From Manduca sexta (lineage: Eukaryota > Arthropoda > Insecta > Lepidoptera > Sphingidae), in assembly GCF_014839805.1 (NCBI RefSeq), contig NC_051134.1:11997170-12061169 (forward strand): DNA of 64,000 nucleotides. The letters run 5' to 3'. Below the pieces are notes generated by a model. That model ran no database searches, was not told where the DNA came from, and saw only the letters and a program-made list of their open reading frames with translations. A program made the position numbers and the translations under genes. This document shows positions 52,042 to 62,168 of this stretch, piece by piece (positions within the stretch are counted from its first letter, which is position 1; each line of letters begins with the position of its first letter).

Positions 52042-52590
52042 TCAAATATTTTCTTCTACTTCATCTATCTGTATAATAGGTGAAGTATTGGAACAACTAT
52101 TTCCGCTGCACTGTAAACATGCTACACTGCAGTATAAACCACTTTTCTGCATCCACACGCAGCTCCACATCTCTTTTAGCAATTACAAAATAACATTTGC
52201 AATAAATTATCCAGAGCAGGTAATTGATTCATTGTTATTGGGATGTACATGTTATTGGAATACTTCCATCCCCAATTTTCAATAACTACGTCATTTCCTA
52301 GCCATATCTGAATTTGTAGGTACACTCTTTTAAGGTGCTCAAACGCTGCATCAGTTGTTGTGATGACAAAAGAACACTCGTATTTTGGATGTTGCTTTTA
52401 TGAAAGAATTAAACCTTAATGTATTTAAATCATGAGTTTTAGACGGAGCGCCATATAAACTCAAAATACATGCTACACCTGCTTGCAATATATTATTGGG
52501 GTCTTCATTGATATTTTTAAATTCTTTTTCTGAGTCGTGTAAAGTCAGAAGATATCGATGTCTTAGTGATATTAACGGCATTGGTAGATA
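52042..52590 (-). pseudogene. Decayed repeat-associated ORF with CXC-like cysteine-rich tail
   Basis: Three frames on the minus strand together resemble one protein. From 52581 down comes a segment with ILSLYGAPSKTHDLNTLRFN. After a frameshift near 52385 follows DAAFEHLKRVYLQIQIWLGN, ENWGWK and LLQMLFCNC, then an in-frame stop. A last segment after another frameshift has CGAACGCRK and GLYCSVACLQCSGNSC, ending at a stop at 52042. Proteins with the YGAP...ENWGW...CNC...CGCRK arrangement recur, mostly unnamed, in animal genomes and look transposon-related. That is recalled, not searched. Two frameshifts and a stop show it is not functional. It starts directly where OR-A is cut. Confidence 0.7.
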
Positions 52591-52709
52591 AATATTAGGG
52601 GTTTGCTGGATCGTAACATCACCAAAAGGATGGTGGTCCGAACGCCACGTATTTTCGACATGCCTTGTTCCCAGCCCGAACAGTAAATCGCTTCTCCGAT
52701 GTTTTGGCT
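52572..52709 (-). CDS. OR-A exon 8, truncated by repeat junction
   Basis: Begins SQNIGEAIYCSGWEQGMSKI and reaches RSSKPLIF, the conserved start of the last membrane region. It then reads IYQCR and a stop at 52574-52572. In OR-B the matching exon continues for 15 more residues, has a donor site, and joins an 18-codon last exon. Odorant-receptor similarity stops near 52590. Confidence 0.88.
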   Translation of the reverse strand, partial: SQNIGEAIYCSGWEQGMSKIRGVRTTILLVMLRSSKPLIFIYQCR

Positions 52710-55700
52710 CTAGAATATGAGAAGATAAAATATTTTTGTATGATTCATAATATTGATTTTAGTTTGGTATCTATACCAAGGAATAACCACAAATTTTCTA
52801 ACCTATGTGGTTATTTTTTCCTTGTAAGATATTCATGGGCCACAGAAATTGAAAAATTATAACAGTGATTTTATGTAACGATAAATTCAATTTGTGCACA
52901 AGTGCTTTTACAAACAAGAACTCTAATAGAAAATTATGTTTGTAGACAAAGTATTTCTGTGTAGAATGAAAATGTTAGTAAATTTGTAAAGTTAACACAT
53001 CCAATATCAGTTTTTCTTTCAAATGGAACAAGTGGGACTCGTTATTGTGGGAACGTCAGTTCAGTTGCACCGCTTCGAAGATAAAAGATATGCTAAATTG
53101 ATAATACTTAGAGGTGTTGCGGAAAGTTACGTCCGATATGAAATGCATTTAATATTTATTTAAGTAACTCATATCTACAAAGTTGATACTTTTCTAAATA
53201 TAAAAGTGATAAATTTTAAAGATTAGTTTCTTCATCTAAAATGTAAAAAAGTTATTTCTTTTTTTAGACCTAATTTGTATTCCAGAACTATAAAATACAT
53301 ATCTAGTAGGTATTAAAAATCATTGCACCTATGTGACAAGTCTTGATATTTTAATTTAGAACTCAAGTATCAAATACCTATTTTCAAAAGAAAACGCTTT
53401 TATTTCTCCTCACATAGTAATTTTATACAATGTTCATTAATTAATTTCAAAATACCTGAATTGTGATTTCTTCACACCACCGACAGATGATGTAGAGCGT
53501 GAACATGTTATAACCCAAATAAAAAAGACTCATCAAACACTTTGTAATATTTACTGAAATTGTCTGAAAAAAACGAAACCTAATAAAATATCGATTCCAC
53601 GTTTAAGTTTCATCAAATATCAGAAAAAACATTACGCAGCACCCTCAAATAGGAAGGATAGGAGAAGTCCTCAAATAGGAGAGGAATCAAAGATACAGGA
53701 ATACAGAACATATCATACCCGTATACTGTGTTATGTGTAGTGTATAAAAAGAACTAAACCTTTCGAACTAGTGTAGAAAGTGTAGTGCATAATTACAACT
53801 AACAAATAATAGTGTCAGTGCTAAGTATATATAACACACGAACAAAGTGTTTTTTTTATGTTACCAGACTCTAAGGAGGTGCCTAGGACATTATTCTTAC
53901 TTGTAGTAAACGTATACCTAGAAAATTAAGTTAGAATTGTATTGCTTATTAGTCTTATAGATTAGATTGTAATTTACTGCTAAGAACCAGATTCTTACAA
54001 AAAAGAAAAAAAATGTGTAGTGTATTCAGTACATAAGTATATGAGTAAACTAGTCCTAGAATCTTGATAATGAAATAAAGCCAAGATTAAAATAAAAAAA
54101 AACAGCAATTACCGTAGTTGCTTGGTAGCCAACAAAACAAATAAGTATGCCGCTCGCCGCCAGCTGACCTAGCATTGGAACACTCAGTATGGTTCTCAGC
54201 TCTATACTGTGGCTATAAAAGCAATAGATTATTATCTCCCTAATGGCTACTTATTACTTACTGGGAAACATTTTTCTTATTTTGTTATTGACCAGTCGCC
54301 TTTGATTATTTTGTTTACTTTGATAAAGGCTAATTGCTACTATAAATTAAATGGAAAATTGTGTGTTTAGTTTTGTAATAGTTTTTGCTGATTAATGTTT
54401 GCATACAACTTTATATTACATGATGAAGACTTTAATTAGTAATACCAACAATGTAATTTATCCGAAGACATACAAGAGGTATACAGACATACGTATGTAA
54501 TTTCCCTCCGCCAAACTATTCATTTTTCCATAGGTACTGCGTTTACTTCTAATGAAAGTTTTAATATCCAAACAGCTTCACAAACTTTCGCATTCATAAT
54601 ATTAATACATTTTATTGTGGCATTAATCAGAAATTTTGGATCTTGTCGAGTTATATACCTCAGCGTTTTCAAACGTTTCTGTACGTAGCGCAGAGCTAAA
54701 TTGGGAACTGTCTGCGTGTAATGCACAATGTCCTTTATACGTTGTCAACTACACTTTAGCCCAACTGACGTGGGGGAACTGAATTCAGCTGGGACAAAAT
54801 TGATTTTTTTCCAGAATATTCTGGTGTACTCGATAAGTAAGACTAAAGACAATGTATGAAGGCTCTATGATGTTGAATTTAATGATGAAAATTTTAATGC
54901 TTGTTTAGTTTTAATAACTAAATGGAAATACTTACTTTAAAATAAATTTGTGTTGTTCAACCAAATTGCCTAATTTGCGTAAATACAATTTTACAAACTT
55001 TTTATTATTTACCAAATGCTCTCGAGCAATTCCTGCAATCAATTTAATTTGGCTTTGATCAAATATTTTATTGTATTTTTTTTATCTAGTAGATCACACT
55101 TTATTTAAGAAATAACCGACATATTATGACCTGCAAATATTGGTGTGGTATTTCGAATCGGAACAAGTTAATATTTTTTTTATAAGCGTAATGTAGGAAA
55201 AAGAAAAATAAATCAATCAATCATAATTACTGGAAAGGAATACTCGCTTGGTGCGATTTGGGTGTTAATTCTTGTATAACAACTATTGTGTATACAATTG
55301 CTCAGTTTCATTGATCCAAAACATCACAACTGGCTTCCAGTGCGTATACAACACGTTCTTATTTAAATAAAAAATCTAAAAATCATAAAAATATGTAGCT
55401 TATCTTACCTTCAAAGCCAACTTCGCAATCACTAACCAAATTGGTAAAACAATCAGCCAAGACACTATACTGACAGATCAAGGGTATCAAATGTGATTGC
55501 ATAATGAGATCTGTTACCATGCAGAAGTGGGAGGTGTAGTTGAAGGCGATGCCGACGAGGATGTAGGTGATGACGTAACGGAACGGAGTATTGTATTTGA
55601 AGGGCAAGGAGACTCCTACCATGAGGTTGTACTCCAATTCGTCCAAGAGGGGATACATGTACCTAAAGCAAAGATACGTGATGATTGATGATTAATGAAA

Positions 55701-58700
55701 TATGTGCAGTCAGCCATGAAAGATGCTAAACAAATAAAAAACTTGAAAACGCTTCTACAAATTTACTCTCATCGAAACATTACTTATATATATATATCTT
55801 AAATAAAATAAAATTGTAAAATTTATCTTAGTAAAGAAGAAACGATTCTTGTTGAGAACATAAAATCTTAAAGGCGCTTTGATATTAGAATTTATTCAGC
55901 TATTTCTATGACTGACTGTACAGGCATCAAATTAGATTTTTCTTATTTTTTTTTAAAAAGAAAGTTCTGTGACTGAATCTACATGTATACATTACAGTTT
56001 CTTACATTAAAAAAAAAAAAAAAACATTTTAATTTTGCTGATAAATAAATTATCTATTATCAAGAAATCTACGCACTGTAATTACAAATTCTAGCCATTG
56101 TGTATAAAATATTACACCAAGTGACTTATTAAATCTGTTCTAGCGTAATAAAAATATGCATAAATGTAGCTTCCAAAAAATTGACATTGCTTTCAGAACT
56201 GAAGCAGCAGTTTCAGCAATAAGCCTCGAAATAAACACATAAACAAACTCTCCAGTTTTATTGCATTTATTAGATAAAAGGAGAATAAATATCATCGCTA
56301 TATGAATTACAAATTGAATCCTGACAATAGTAAGGTGTCCCTCTAACGAGGCAAAATAGTTGCCGAGCAACAGGGTAGTTATTGCCGGTCTCACAGGTCA
56401 CTTCTTTCCTATAATTGTATCGGAAATTGGCAGGTGCACCCTTATCCAATTTTTATAAGTACATTTTTGTTTGTGGATGTTTGTATTCAATGGCGGTGAT
56501 TTTAGATGGTATCAGTTTGATACGTTTCATAACAGATGTTGCTTGGAGCTTCGCTCGTGTTTAAAGCCTTTATGGCTACAAAAATCCTAAAATCAGTGTT
56601 CTGATCACGACGCCAATCTTATCTTCTTAAAATCTGATTGAAGATACAAATATTTCCCACTTTAGCAAATTACTGGAATAAAAACTAGCCTTTATGTACG
56701 ATATGGTCTATTCATGTTTTAAATTTCATCCAAATTCATTTAGCGGTTACTTCTTCTAAGCGTCAAAATAAATTTATAATCAACCGTATATATAATATAG
56801 TAATATAAGGAGTAAGATGATTAACAGTCACCCAAGGCATATAACTTCTCTTATGAAATGTTTATACATCACTTGTCATTACGGCCAGGGAATTATTAAT
56901 CCGTTGCCTATACGTGGAATTCTTTAATTTCGAATTTCGTGGACTTTGTTTTTAAGCTTCCTCTAATATAATCCCTGATTTAGGGATTTTGCTGAATACA
57001 GACGAATATTCACGAACACGAGTGTGTAAACAGCTTATTAGGGTGTATTCGTTACACATAGTAGTAGTCATATACTCGTGCACGAATTATTCGCCAACTA
57101 ACTCGGCGATAGTCTAAATGAAGCATAAGGGCTCTGCTCCGTGAAAATCGTCTTAGAAAATAAAAAAAATATTACACCAGAGAAAACTGTTGAGATATTA
57201 TTCAACACACTCCATTCGTTGTTTGACCTTCACTTTGTTAAGCCACATATCATTGCTTTGTATGCTATAAGGACATGAGTAAAGAAAATTGGGCTCAAGC
57301 CAAGACGTCTTGTGAATAATTGAGGCGTAAGGTATAGTGAGCGGCCTAAATCACAAATATGAGAAGAGTGGAAATAAAGATCGGGAAATTCAGAATAATA
57401 GATATCAGTAGTATTATGTTAATATATATTATAAATGCGGATTTTCTCACGATAGTAACTTTATTATACGTTTGGTGTATCTCGGAAATAAACTCATAAT
57501 TGGGCTTCTTTGGAAGGAATTTCGCACAAAAATAACAAATTAAAGACTAACAAAGTCTATATTGGTAGAATAGGTGAAAAATAATATTACTTGTGTATCG
57601 TCAGTACTAAGATTTCGGTGAAACGTATGATTTTTTATGGCTTATTATTTTCGAATTTTCTGGTTTGAACCATTTTTTGCTAAATACCTTAAGATATTTA
57701 CGTCTCATAAACAAATTGTTTGTAAGAAAACGTCCGATTTCTGAAAGATTGTTGTAAAGACTCGTATTATTCACACTCAGTGAATAAAACAGCTTCTCTG
57801 ACCATTTAATATTACATTGGCTTGGGAGTATTATTGTTTCAAAATCATTGACAGTAATTTCACTGTACTCCAATTTCGGGATTATACATTTTTTATTTGT
57901 AAGTAGTTAATTAAAATGTTCGTAAACGATATTCTTAAATCTCTTTATTAAATGATAGAGAATTTGGATGTAATCACGTATGTTGTAACGGATACAATAA
58001 TTATAGCTTTAATTCTTCTTAATCTGAATTTTTCCAAATTTTTGCTCAGCAGAGAATCATTTTAGATTTTGCTGGTAATTACTAAAAATAAAGTATACTT
58101 GTAATAGTATATAATCCTGCCTTATGTGTTATTCACGCGTAAATCAAATTATACAGCACGTGCTATAAAAATGTTTAAAATATACAACTATTTGTTTTCA
58201 CTGGCCACGTACATTCACAGAATTTAGTGCAAGTGTTGTACAACGCTGAATAATGGAAAGATTTGCTTGCGGCTCTGTTTTTGTTACATATGCATTTAGC
58301 CAGAAACCTGTTTAGTTCAAAACAAATAAGTGTTTTGTGAATTTATTTATGACTAACATATTGAAGAGGTCACCTACAAAACATAAATACGTGTTGGTGA
58401 CAACAATATAAACGTATTGAAGTAGGTACCTAACTGACCAAGTTTAGATGTAGCATATGTATCTCCCAAAGCTGTTGGATTCGAAGATATTTGTACTGAG
58501 ACAGAGATGTTGGGCGATGTCATTGGAAGGATGGGATAGAAAGGTGGCATTTATCTAGTTTGCAAAAAATCTAGGTCAAAAAGGAGGCTTTATACGGAAT
58601 GATATAAAAGTACAGACGCATGTAGAGAATAATTCTTAAACAGAAGGAGAAGGTCGAACATATTGCTGACTTGCTGTAAAATAATGTATGTAGATAATAA

Positions 58701-60979
58701 ATAAGAATTACCAGGCGGTAAGAGCGCTATTTCCCAAGGCAAGAAGCAGTTTCAAGTACCTCTCGTGCCGCTGCACCCAAAAATTGACGATTTCTTGTCG
58801 TCGTTTAGTTGAAACATCGAAAAATGGAGACTCCATGGACGTAGCAAGTCTTTTGTAAACATCTTTATGATCCATCTAATAAAAAAATATTTTAATAAAC
58901 TAGGTGAAGTCAGGTGGCTCTATTCCGCATTCGGGGGCAAATCCATCCTTTGCAATTACGGGCGTTCTAATCGAAGTACACCTTTCATAGTTGGTTTAGG
59001 TAAATAGGGAATTTTTCGGCGCTTTAATCAATACGGCCGTCAAAACTATTCTTCTATTACAACACCCGTCATTGCAAAAAGACGGATTTGCCCTCGTAGA
59101 CGGAATAGGCTCCCCTGACCTTACTATAAAAGTAATAGAGAATTTCTTATCAGTATAATTAAAATTATCTACCAAATCTGTAAGGGTATCTAATTGTCAT
59201 CTAGCATACATAGTTGGGTGTGGAACGGACTGCCGAGACGAATGTCCGCAGGTTCAAATCCCAAGGGCACACATCTCCGACTTTTCTAAAAAATCATGTG
59301 TGTATTCTTTGTGAATTTATCGTTCGCTTTAACGGTGAAGGAAAACATCGTGAGGAAACCTGCACATCTGAGAAGTTCTCTATAGGAATTTCGAAGGTGT
59401 GTGAAGTCTACCAATCCGCACTAGGCCAGCGTGGTGGACTAAGGCCTAATCCCTCTCAATAGTAAAGGAGGCCCGTGCTCAGCAGTGGGCAAGTATATAA
59501 TACAGCGCTAATATTATTATTATATACATATACATATTATATGCTCTATTACCTAAGAAACTCGCTGTTATTTAGACCATAACATATTTTATCTGTATAC
59601 TTACCAAATTCTTGAGTTTGTACAGAGTTATGAGATGTATAACAATGGCATTGATGCAAGCGGCAATTTCGTCCAGACTCAAGGGCTCGGTGGAGGCGTA
59701 CCACAGTTCGCCGATCACGAACAATGCAACCATTATTTTTACCGAAGTGCTATAGATTATGTACAGTATGCCGTAATCTGAAGACGACAGCCCTACAAAA
59801 GGTATTACGTATTTAAACAAACGTAACATTTACAGACAATGTTACTTAAATTTGTGTTAATTTAAGTAGCTAAATAGCTTTATATTCATAAAACATTCAA
59901 TGCAATAAGGGCTAATAAGTGAATAAAACTTAGCTATAATACTTAATGATAGATTATAATCTTATAACATAATAGAGGTAACAAAGTATAACCGCAACTT
60001 TTTTTTTTTATTGACAGCTTTTCGACAACTCTAGCACACTAACATGATTAAATATAGCTATTTATTTTTATTACAATGCCGCTTGACAGTTTTCATATTG
60101 TTGACCTTTTGTGATATACCTTTGTAGCCTTATACCCAACTAAATTCAATTGAAACTCACTCAAGCTGAAAACAGTAGGACCTAAAATGCGGATGAATAG
60201 CAAGATAAAAAGGGCCTAAGGGCGTACTTTATTATAGTTACTTAAATTTGTTGAAACCGGGCAGAGCTATAAAAAGCTGAAACGATAAAATTATGTTGTG
60301 TGCTAACTACGGTATACAAACAACTTTTTCTTACTTGTAGAGTGTTCAAATATTTTTTGCGTTTCTACATTTTTATTGTTTTATGTATGTTCTTTTAAAA
60401 CAAGTATTGATTCTGATAAAGCTGCTAGAAATACATGTGTAGGACTAAAAATATAATCTCTGGGCAAAAACCCTCAAATAAAATAGTCTAGTATACTATA
60501 AAGCAGCAAATTTTTTTTTAGATTATGTTATTTTACATTATTCGTGTATAAGTACGTTGTTTTTAACGTTCGGTAAACTGTGCTGACGAAAAGAGAATCA
60601 AAAGGTCTGTGTGTCCAACCGACAAGGGATTGAAAAACTTTATTTTTTTAACCATAACTGGAGGCACAATTTTTAAAGAACGTGTGTTTTTACAGCGAAT
60701 ATCATAACGAGTTATAAAACAAAAAGAGTTAGGTTGGCAACTCTCGCTGAACGGGTTCAACTCGTCTTTGTCGTTTTATTTTTAATTACATAATTATATA
60801 TTTTTTTATTTAACTTTCCATTACAAATAATTACTAAAACTACATTTAATTTCACACGTACCTGCTAAATAAGCAATACGATATACAGACTCATAAAATG
60901 AAGTCTCCAGAGTGCCACTGGATTGCTCCAGGCTTTTTGTCGGAGTCAATTTCTTCCACAAATAATTAAGACGGCCCAT
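52572..60979 (-). CDS. Insect odorant receptor (7tm_6), OR-A, C-terminus truncated
   Basis: Eight coding exons join with GT-AG junctions in phase to 388 residues. Odorant receptors are inverted seven-pass membrane proteins of sensory neurons that form ligand-gated channels with the co-receptor Orco. Seen: N-terminal cytoplasmic segment and first membrane segments (exons 1-2), the W157-Y-M-Y-P junction, hydrophobic spans in exon 4, a charged intracellular stretch ending GNLVEQHKFIL (exon 5), membrane spans in exons 6 and 7, and NIGEAIYCSGWE in exon 8, a hallmark of the family. Length is about 25-30 residues short. After KPLIF the frame reads five unrelated residues and a stop, where relatives have a TAGG...LSL segment and a final small exon. 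Exons 1-7 have no defect, so the break is probably recent, or the gene uses an altered C-terminus. The closest visible relative is OR-B next door. Confidence 0.92.
52710..53455. other. OR-A intron 7
   Basis: Non-coding and AT-rich. No feature was recognised. Confidence 0.75.
53456..53563 (-). CDS. OR-A exon 7
   Basis: Residues 308-343: TISVNITKCLMSLFYLGYNM then FTLYIICRWCEEITIQ. Length is 36 codons, phase 0 at both ends. Confidence 0.93.
53564..54112. other. OR-A intron 6
   Basis: Non-coding. The short word CTCAAATAGGA is repeated near 53645 and 53673. Nothing else was recognised. Confidence 0.75.
54113..54212 (-). CDS. OR-A exon 6
   Basis: Residues 275-307: HSIELRTILSVPMLGQLAAS then GILICFVGYQATT, a membrane span. 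Donor GTAATT, phase 0 out. Confidence 0.93.
54213..54935. other. OR-A intron 5 with an unexplained open frame
   Basis: Contains an open stretch on the minus strand (about 54520-54744) with VQKRLKTLRYITRQDP and FLINATIKCINIMNAKVCEA. It has no splice-compatible fit to the receptor and is not recognised. It is possibly a TE remnant. Confidence 0.5.
54936..55032 (-). CDS. OR-A exon 5
   Basis: Residues 243-273, a positively charged intracellular loop ending KLGNLVEQHKFIL, typical of moth odorant receptors. Acceptor TTGCAG, donor GTAAGT, phase 2 out. Confidence 0.92.
55409..55662 (-). CDS. OR-A exon 4
   Basis: Residues 158-241: YMYPLLDELEYNLMVGVSLP, TPFRYVITYILVGIAF and SVLADCFTNLVSDCEVGFE. Contains two membrane-length hydrophobic spans. 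Donor GTAAGA, phase 1 out. Confidence 0.93.
55663..58711. other. OR-A intron 3 (3 kb)
   Basis: Non-coding. The small ORFs at 56140-56394 and 57607-57873 show no family motif and lack fitting splice sites. No repeat was recognised with confidence. Confidence 0.75.
58712..58875 (-). CDS. OR-A exon 3
   Basis: Residues 103-156: MDHKDVYKRLATSMESPFFD, then FWVQRHERYLKLLLALGN. Phase 0 in, phase 2 out, with the split codon giving W157. Confidence 0.9.
58907..59120. mobile_element. MITE with long imperfect terminal inverted repeats, in OR-A intron 2
   Basis: The left arm begins about 58909 (GTCAGGTGGCTCTATTCCG) and the right arm, reverse-complemented, reads GTCAGGGGAGCCTATTCCG. The similarity continues for roughly 70-80 bases (GGGCAAATCC, GCAATTACGGG against GCAATGACGGG). 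No ORF. The two arms make up most of the element, a foldback-type MITE. Confidence 0.82.
59211..59525 (+). mobile_element. tRNA-derived SINE (family A), second copy, in OR-A intron 2
   Basis: Nearly identical to 45925-46258: about eight differences by eye in some 300 bases, all substitutions. It has box B GGTTCAAATCC (59251-59261) but lacks the first bases of box A. Inserted opposite to the receptor's direction. Its 82-codon ORF is an artefact. Confidence 0.9.
59605..59792 (-). CDS. OR-A exon 2
   Basis: Residues 41-102: SSSDYGILYIIYSTSVKIMV, ELWYASTEPLS and a second hydrophobic run. Acceptor TTGTAG, donor GTAAGT, ends in phase 0. Confidence 0.9.
59793..60861. other. OR-A intron 1
   Basis: Non-coding and AT-rich. 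No recognised feature. The 65-codon minus-strand ORF near 60563-60760 is unsupported. Confidence 0.75.
60862..60979 (-). CDS. OR-A exon 1
   Basis: Starts at ATG 60979 with MGRLNYLWKKLTPTKSLEQS and ends SVYRIAYLA plus one base at a GTACGT donor. No upstream in-frame alternative was preferred. Confidence 0.85.
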
Positions 60980-62111
60980 CGTGATATATTGTAGAACAAG
61001 CTAGAATGATTCTTTTATAATACTTGCGTCGCTATTTTTAAGGCAACCTAAGTTGACATGGCAGAATAGTAATTAATTTGTAATGGGACCGTTTCCACTC
61101 CACCATTGGAAGCAAACGTCCTGGAATAGGAATGGAAAACTAAATAAAAACTCGAATAAATCACCGTGGACGTTAGAAGCGCGGTCGAAAAAGGAATAAA
61201 CTATTCCAATTACGAAAGATAGTTTTTCATTGGCTCCAGGTTTATGACTTTTGACGCAATATGTTAGGGATTCATTTTGAGTTTTTAATAGCCGATTCGA
61301 ACAATCTTTTGTGCTGTATGTTTGAATCATGGATGGGTGGAGATCAAATTCAATGATAAAAATTCTCAAATATATTCGAGTTGGACTGGTATGTAATCTT
61401 GTATTTTTTTAAATATTGCTGAACTGAACTGCATTCGTGGCGTAGTTATATTTCGTGCGCAAAAAGACCACCGCTCTGAGGTCCTGTGTTCGATTCCGGG
61501 GTCCTGATTCCGATATTGGGTTTTTCTGCTTTATATCAGCCCGGAATCTGAAATTTCGTCGCCGAAATGGGTATAAACTCGTCAGCTATCATATCTTGGG
61601 ACGAAAGACATATAGCAAGGAGTGGTTGCTCTAGTGATATGTGTTTTTTGTTCTATTTTGTGTTCTACTTCAAATATCTATAAATTATGTACTCCAAGTT
61701 ACCTTTTTTCTTAAAATTAATGAGTGAAGGCATTTTTGTTAGAACAAAGAACCGATTAAATAAACGAAAAATAATATCAACTTTATAATGGAAACGGTAC
61801 CCTGTTTAACAATTCTTTGTCTGCATACAACAAATTTTAATTAAACTTTAGACATACTTTGATCTGACATATCTGTCTATCAAGTCGTTATAATTTATGG
61901 AGAATAGAAAATACATCGTAGGGCCATACATGACTCAGTTCACTAGTTAATTAAAACAAAATTTGCATGCGTATTTTTATTAAATATTTCAACGTGGTAC
62001 AATATTAGCGTTTACAGTTTGATCAAACAATGGTTTTTGTTCTAAGCAAACATAGGCGTGAGTAATGTCGATGATATCACGACTTTATCTAGTAGTGACG
62101 AACTAAATTCA
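60980..62111. other. Intergenic spacer between OR-B stop and OR-A start
   Basis: A 1.1-kb spacer that must contain the OR-A promoter. It includes a family B SINE (61434-61640). No promoter element is convincing. The 98-codon minus-strand ORF at 61073-61369 has no recognisable domain. Confidence 0.7.
61434..61640 (+). mobile_element. tRNA-derived SINE (family B), plus strand, 3' decayed
   Basis: Starts TCGTGGCGTAGTTATATTTC and has box B-like TGTTCGATTCCGGGG, then a TTGGGTTTTTCTGC and ATCAGCCCGGAATCTG body, as at 37167-37410. Confidence 0.8.
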
Positions 62112-62168
62112 CTACTCGTGACGGAAACGGAGCAGCACTGTCAGAGCGCTGTATGATGTCTTTACTAA
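62112..62168 (-). CDS. OR-B last exon
   Basis: Acceptor TTTTCAG, 18 codons (LVKTSYSALTVLLRFRHE) and stop TAG. The K-x-SYS-x-x-TVL pattern is the normal receptor C-terminus, and phase 0 matches the previous exon. Too short for ordinary ORF detection. Confidence 0.9.
   Translation of the reverse strand, partial: LVKTSYSALTVLLRFRHE

Noticed and set aside
56140..56394. Hydrophobic 84-codon minus-strand ORF, possible receptor exon
   Set aside because: Exons 3 and 4 of OR-A already join in phase around it, and it lacks receptor motifs.
61073..61369. 98-codon minus-strand ORF upstream of OR-A
   Set aside because: No recognisable domain, and located in the short spacer between two receptors.
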